A stretch of DNA of 64,000 nt from Peptoniphilaceae bacterium (GTDB taxonomy: Bacteria; Bacillota; Clostridia; Tissierellales; Peptoniphilaceae), in assembly GCA_028723425.1 (NCBI GenBank), contig JAQYEZ010000038.1, forward strand, positions 17,256 through 81,255, written 5' to 3'. Numbering within the stretch: position 1 is the stretch's first letter; the number at the start of each line of letters is the position of its first letter. The position numbers and the translations under genes were made by a program. This document shows positions 60,032-64,000 of the stretch, one piece after another. The notes below the pieces were generated by a model that saw nothing but the letters and a program-made list of their open reading frames with translations, had not been told where the DNA came from and did no database searches.

Positions 60032-62158
60032 ATGCAAAACAAAAATTCTTTTATCTTCTCTATTATTAGCGATACTCATGTTTTAGCAAAGGAGCTGATG
60101 GTAGATAACAAAGATTTTGAAACTTTTACAAAATTTGATAGAAAGCTTTTAGTAGAATCAGAAGCCTTGTTAGAAAGATCTTTGGAACTAGTAAGCGAAA
60201 AAAACACTTCCTATTTGTTGTTAACAGGCGATTTAACCAAGGATGGGGAAAAACTATCTCACAAAAGAGTTAGTCAAATACTAAGGGCATGGAAAAATGA
60301 AGATGAGAAAAGAAAAATATTCATCCTACCTGGTAATCATGATATTAACAATAGCAAGTCTTATGACTACAAAAATAATAGTAGGGCAGAAAATATTTCT
60401 CCAAAAGACTTTCTAGATATCTACGACTTTACTTATCAAGGCTTTGATAAAATTGAAATGTATAAGGATAGCCAAATTTTTAAATCCTATCTAAATAAGG
60501 TAAATGAGGCTTATAAAAGAGAAAGTAATGCTATGTATTATGCTCACGGATTTTTATCCTACATGGCACGAATTAAACAAGAAAATAAAGATACCAATGG
60601 CATAAGCATAATAGCCCTTGATACTTCCATTTACTCATGTGATTTTGAAAATAATCATCTAGATTTTAAGGAAAATGTTCCAGGCTATTTGGAAGAAAAC
60701 CAAATGATTTGGGCCTTGGACATGATAGATGCAGCAAAAAAAAGAAAAGACTTGATTATCATGATAGCCCACCATGCTATTATCCCAAATTTTAGAAATC
60801 AGGAGTTAGTCTTTGCTCCCTTTATTATTAAAAATTGGGCTAGAAAATATAAGTCTGAAGATCCTAGACTTAATGATAAAACTCCTATAGAAGTTTTAGC
60901 CGATAGGTCTGTAAAGTTTATTTTTACAGGTCATCTTCATGAAAATGGTACTGCAAAGTTTAAATCCCAAGCCGGCAATGAAATATTCAATATCCAAACA
61001 GGTTCAATTGTTACTTATCCTTTGCCAATTAGACATATTAAGATTGTGGATGATGTAGAAGATTTTTCGGGTTTTTCACTAGATGTAAAGACTCAATTTA
61101 TTAAAGATTTTACTTTTATAAACCTAAAAGGAAATGTAGAAATAGTCACAGATGCAACTTACTATACCCTAGAAAATCAACTTTCTTTAAAAGATGTTGT
61201 TTTTAATTATGTTAAAACTCAAGCAAACAAACCAGAAATCTACAATATAAACTTAAAAAATGAAATCCTAAAATACGGATCCACTTTCCTAAAAAGAGAG
61301 CTTCCAAGAAGTGGATATATTAATGAAATTTTTCCGCTCTTATTAAAATATTTTCCAAAGGCTATAAAAAATGTTAATATTTCAATAACTGTATACAAAA
61401 AAGACTTTGCTTTTCTTATAAGATTTATGGGCTCAAGGATCATTATAAGATCAGCTTCTATAGAAAGAGCCTTAGAAAATATGTTAAGGCAAATTGAAGA
61501 TAAAATAATTTCCAAAGAATATATAATAGATACTTATGAATTATTGGTAAGAAAATTTCTATCCATGCCACTTGATGAAAATTCTAAAGAAACAATCTAT
61601 GATTTTTCAAACTATCTTTATCAATATAAGGCCTTGGACGAAGAAGAAAGACCTCTATATATAGAAAAATTTATAAATAAGTTAAACAACCCTAATTACA
61701 ATATAATAGACCAAATCTTATCCTATACAAAAGATGAAATAAACTCTGTATATGATCATATATTTAGCTCTATTGTCTTTAAAAAAGATGGATCAAAAAG
61801 TAAATTTTATAACGATTTGTTAATTTCTAAGGGGCTTGCAGCAAAGATTACAATTTTTATGCTTGAGAAAAAATTAAATAACCTAAAAGATCTAATAAAT
61901 TTACTAGCAAGACCCTTATTTGGTAAAAAACAAGTAGAAGGAGTTGATCTTCTTTCCTATATTATCCATCATAGAAAGTTTACCTCTGCAAGATATAAGT
62001 ACACTTCAAAAATGTTTGGAACTAAATCTTTAAGAAAATATATCATAGATCTTATTATGTCAATGTCTAACGAAGTCATAGATCGTTACCAAAATGAGGA
62101 CTTTAACGAGCTAGATCACTATTTTAACTATATAGAATATGATGAGTCTAAAATTTAG
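60032..62158 (+). CDS. Metallophosphoesterase with large helical C-terminal region
   Basis: ISDTHVLAKEL, LLTGDLTKDGEKLSH, LPGNHDIN, IAHHAIIP, FTGHLHENG calcineurin-like motifs. Confidence 0.9.
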   Translation: MQNKNSFIFSIISDTHVLAKELMVDNKDFETFTKFDRKLLVESEALLERSLELVSEKNTSYLLLTGDLTKDGEKLSHKRVSQILRAWKNEDEKRKIFILPGNHDINNSKSYDYKNNSRAENISPKDFLDIYDFTYQGFDKIEMYKDSQIFKSYLNKVNEAYKRESNAMYYAHGFLSYMARIKQENKDTNGISIIALDTSIYSCDFENNHLDFKENVPGYLEENQMIWALDMIDAAKKRKDLIIMIAHHAIIPNFRNQELVFAPFIIKNWARKYKSEDPRLNDKTPIEVLADRSVKFIFTGHLHENGTAKFKSQAGNEIFNIQTGSIVTYPLPIRHIKIVDDVEDFSGFSLDVKTQFIKDFTFINLKGNVEIVTDATYYTLENQLSLKDVVFNYVKTQANKPEIYNINLKNEILKYGSTFLKRELPRSGYINEIFPLLLKYFPKAIKNVNISITVYKKDFAFLIRFMGSRIIIRSASIERALENMLRQIEDKIISKEYIIDTYELLVRKFLSMPLDENSKETIYDFSNYLYQYKALDEEERPLYIEKFINKLNNPNYNIIDQILSYTKDEINSVYDHIFSSIVFKKDGSKSKFYNDLLISKGLAAKITIFMLEKKLNNLKDLINLLARPLFGKKQVEGVDLLSYIIHHRKFTSARYKYTSKMFGTKSLRKYIIDLIMSMSNEVIDRYQNEDFNELDHYFNYIEYDESKI

Positions 62159-62177
62159 CTTTAAAAGTATACTAAAA

Positions 62178-62222
62178 AAGATAAAAGTTGGATTATTTTT
62201 GAGTCTAATCCAACTTTTATCA
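62178..62222. terminator. Bidirectional terminator between convergent genes
   Basis: GATAAAAGTTGGATTA...TAATCCAACTTTTATC. Confidence 0.88.
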
Positions 62223-62229
62223 TCAAATA

Positions 62230-63804
62230 TTACTTATTTAAATTTTCTTTTTTATCTTTGGCTATTCTTTCTACCTTAAATAAAATCAACACTAGGTAAA
62301 ATATAAAGCTTTTTCTACTATAGGAAATATAAAGCGGAGTCCAATTAGTAGCAAATTTTTTCTTATAATTTCTCAAGCCTTCAAATGAATATATTCTATC
62401 CCCGAATTTATAAACCAAAAACGCTAGCTTTTCTTGTAAGAAACTATTTTCATTTACACCAACATTATATAGGGGTGCCATTCCTAAATCAAAATATTCC
62501 TTGCCTATATTCTTACAATATAAGAATAAATTAATAAACAAGTAATCCATGGTTCCGTTGGGTGATTTTTCTTCATCAAATCTCATCAAATCAATAGTTA
62601 AAGTATTTGACTTGCCATTTGGAAGAATATTTGCAAAGGCTATAGGATCTCCATTTTCATCTTTTACTATAGCAATATCTGACTTTTGTAAGTAATCTTT
62701 GTCAAAAAATCCTAGAGAAAATCCCATTTCCTTTCTGCCGTTAAGCCATTTATCGGATATATTTTTTAGTTTGTTTATTAGTTCTTTATCATAAGGAGGC
62801 CTTATTACCTCAAATGAAAAATCAGCCTTTTCAAATTTGTTAATTACATTTCTAAAGGACTTGTTCTTTTTTCCTTCAAGAGAAAACTCTTCGACCCTTA
62901 CACTTGCTGATTCTCCAAACTTCATAAATTGGAAACCATAATCGTGCAAATTCATAAGATATTTTTCTGATATTTCATAAAAGATAGGATTATAGTCATA
63001 CAAATCTGCCTTTTTTATAAACTCATCTATTATCTTTTGATAATAGTCTGGATCTCCAAATGGAGCTCCCATAACTATTAGCTTATCTTTATAAGTGAAA
63101 AATTGTAAGCAAGCTTTCAAATCATTATTTTCATCTACATAATAGAATACTTCTTTATCTGCTAAATAAACAAGACCTGCTGTTGTAGGTGAAGGATAAG
63201 TCTCAAGTAAATAATCAATTTTAGAAAAATCTACTTTTTCTCCTAGGCTAACTTTTTTTAACCTCAAATAAAGATTAAGTAAAATTACACTAATAAATAA
63301 AATTATTACTAAAATAATTATTTTTACCAAGACAACTTCAAAGGGAACAATCACAAAATCATGTATCCTATTTATCCTCATAATATGGTAGTTTCTTGCC
63401 ATAACCATAATAGAAACAAAGGCTATTATATTTAGAAAAATAGCTAATTTTGTTTTATCTTCATAAGAATAAACTAAGCCTTCCTTATAAAGTAAATCTT
63501 TGCTAAAATAAGCCAAGATTAGGCAAAAAGTTATATAGGATAAGGTATAAAGGCTAAATGAAGTTATCCTTGCATAAAATAGACTCAAAATCAATATCAT
63601 TATGGTTGGATAAAAAGCCCTCTTGACCTTTTTACTGTTAATAAGCCCCAAAAATATAAAGAGTATTCCAAATACTATGGATGGAAATTGATATATTAAG
63701 TTTCCTTGTAGGTGGCCAAATTTATTTATCCACCTTATCTTTCCCAGTTCGTCTGGTATAGTAACAGATAAAATAAAAAATACACCAAGTATATAAAGCA
63801 TCAA
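62230..63804 (-). CDS. Phosphatidylglycerol lysyltransferase-domain (DUF2156/MprF C-terminal-like) membrane protein, possibly 5'-truncated
   Basis: SFRNVINKFEKADFSFEVI, LMRFDEEKSPNGTMDYLFINLFLY, LGMAPLYNVGVN; few TM segments compared with full MprF. Confidence 0.8.
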   Translation of the reverse strand: MMLYILGVFFILSVTIPDELGKIRWINKFGHLQGNLIYQFPSIVFGILFIFLGLINSKKVKRAFYPTIMILILSLFYARITSFSLYTLSYITFCLILAYFSKDLLYKEGLVYSYEDKTKLAIFLNIIAFVSIMVMARNYHIMRINRIHDFVIVPFEVVLVKIIILVIILFISVILLNLYLRLKKVSLGEKVDFSKIDYLLETYPSPTTAGLVYLADKEVFYYVDENNDLKACLQFFTYKDKLIVMGAPFGDPDYYQKIIDEFIKKADLYDYNPIFYEISEKYLMNLHDYGFQFMKFGESASVRVEEFSLEGKKNKSFRNVINKFEKADFSFEVIRPPYDKELINKLKNISDKWLNGRKEMGFSLGFFDKDYLQKSDIAIVKDENGDPIAFANILPNGKSNTLTIDLMRFDEEKSPNGTMDYLFINLFLYCKNIGKEYFDLGMAPLYNVGVNENSFLQEKLAFLVYKFGDRIYSFEGLRNYKKKFATNWTPLYISYSRKSFIFYLVLILFKVERIAKDKKENLNK

Positions 63805-63859
63805 AACTAAAAGATCTAGACTTAAAGATCTTGCTAGTTTTGCCCCACGTTCATCTTTT

Positions 63860-64000
63860 GTGTCAAGCGCAAATTAAAATGTCAGTAAAAATATCAAAAC
63901 ATTAGCCCGGTTTTTTCCTTGGGGCTTTGCCCCAAACCCCATCCTCGAAGGATTCGTCAGCCAATTAAATTGGCTGGACACAATAGGATATTTTTTTCTC
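63860..64000. mobile_element. Possible terminus of an insertion element with clustered hairpins
   Basis: Composition shift; TTGGGGCTTTGCCCCAA, ATCCTCGAAGGAT, CAGCCAATTAAATTGGCTG in 58 nt; coding continuity of the adjacent MprF-like frame ends here. Confidence 0.4.

Noticed and set aside
1-64000. CRISPR array, tRNA or rRNA genes, prophage
   Set aside because: No regularly spaced identical repeats with unique spacers, no convincing tRNA T-arm/acceptor pattern, and no phage structural genes were seen.

Overview
The window is a low-GC Firmicutes chromosome segment. Gene content and order suggest an anaerobic Peptoniphilaceae/Anaerococcus-like organism, but that is inference only. Most of it is ordinary housekeeping sequence: mraZ-rsmH, lgt-yebC-yigZ-hflX, a class A PBP, thyA, a two-component system, valS, ppsR-ppdK, trpS, prfB, secA, hpf, pyrC, serS, and the replication/c-di-AMP block yybS-gdpP-rplI-dnaB-dnaD-dnaI. 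Accessory parts are a sugar/glycerol-phosphate-type ABC importer operon with a PHP metallohydrolase and a HAD phosphatase (44.6-50.8 kb), an apparent mobile-element graveyard beside a DinJ/YafQ toxin-antitoxin pair (50.98-51.9 kb), and a probable element boundary at the right edge (after about 63.86 kb). No CRISPR array, prophage or canonical defence island is visible. Items most worth a second look: an orphan protein with a HEPN-like RNAIAH motif fused to a degenerate Mrr/PD-(D/E)XK-like domain; an alpha/beta hydrolase split by one in-frame TGA with the catalytic C-terminus intact in frame; a 21-bp tandem repeat at the 3' end of thyA that re-encodes the protein's C-terminus including its stop; a 10-bp-periodic AGTG repeat upstream of mraZ; two T-box leaders sharing a 28-nt identical block; the prfB +1 frameshift missed by the ORF track; and an apparent 5' truncation of an MprF-like gene at the right edge.
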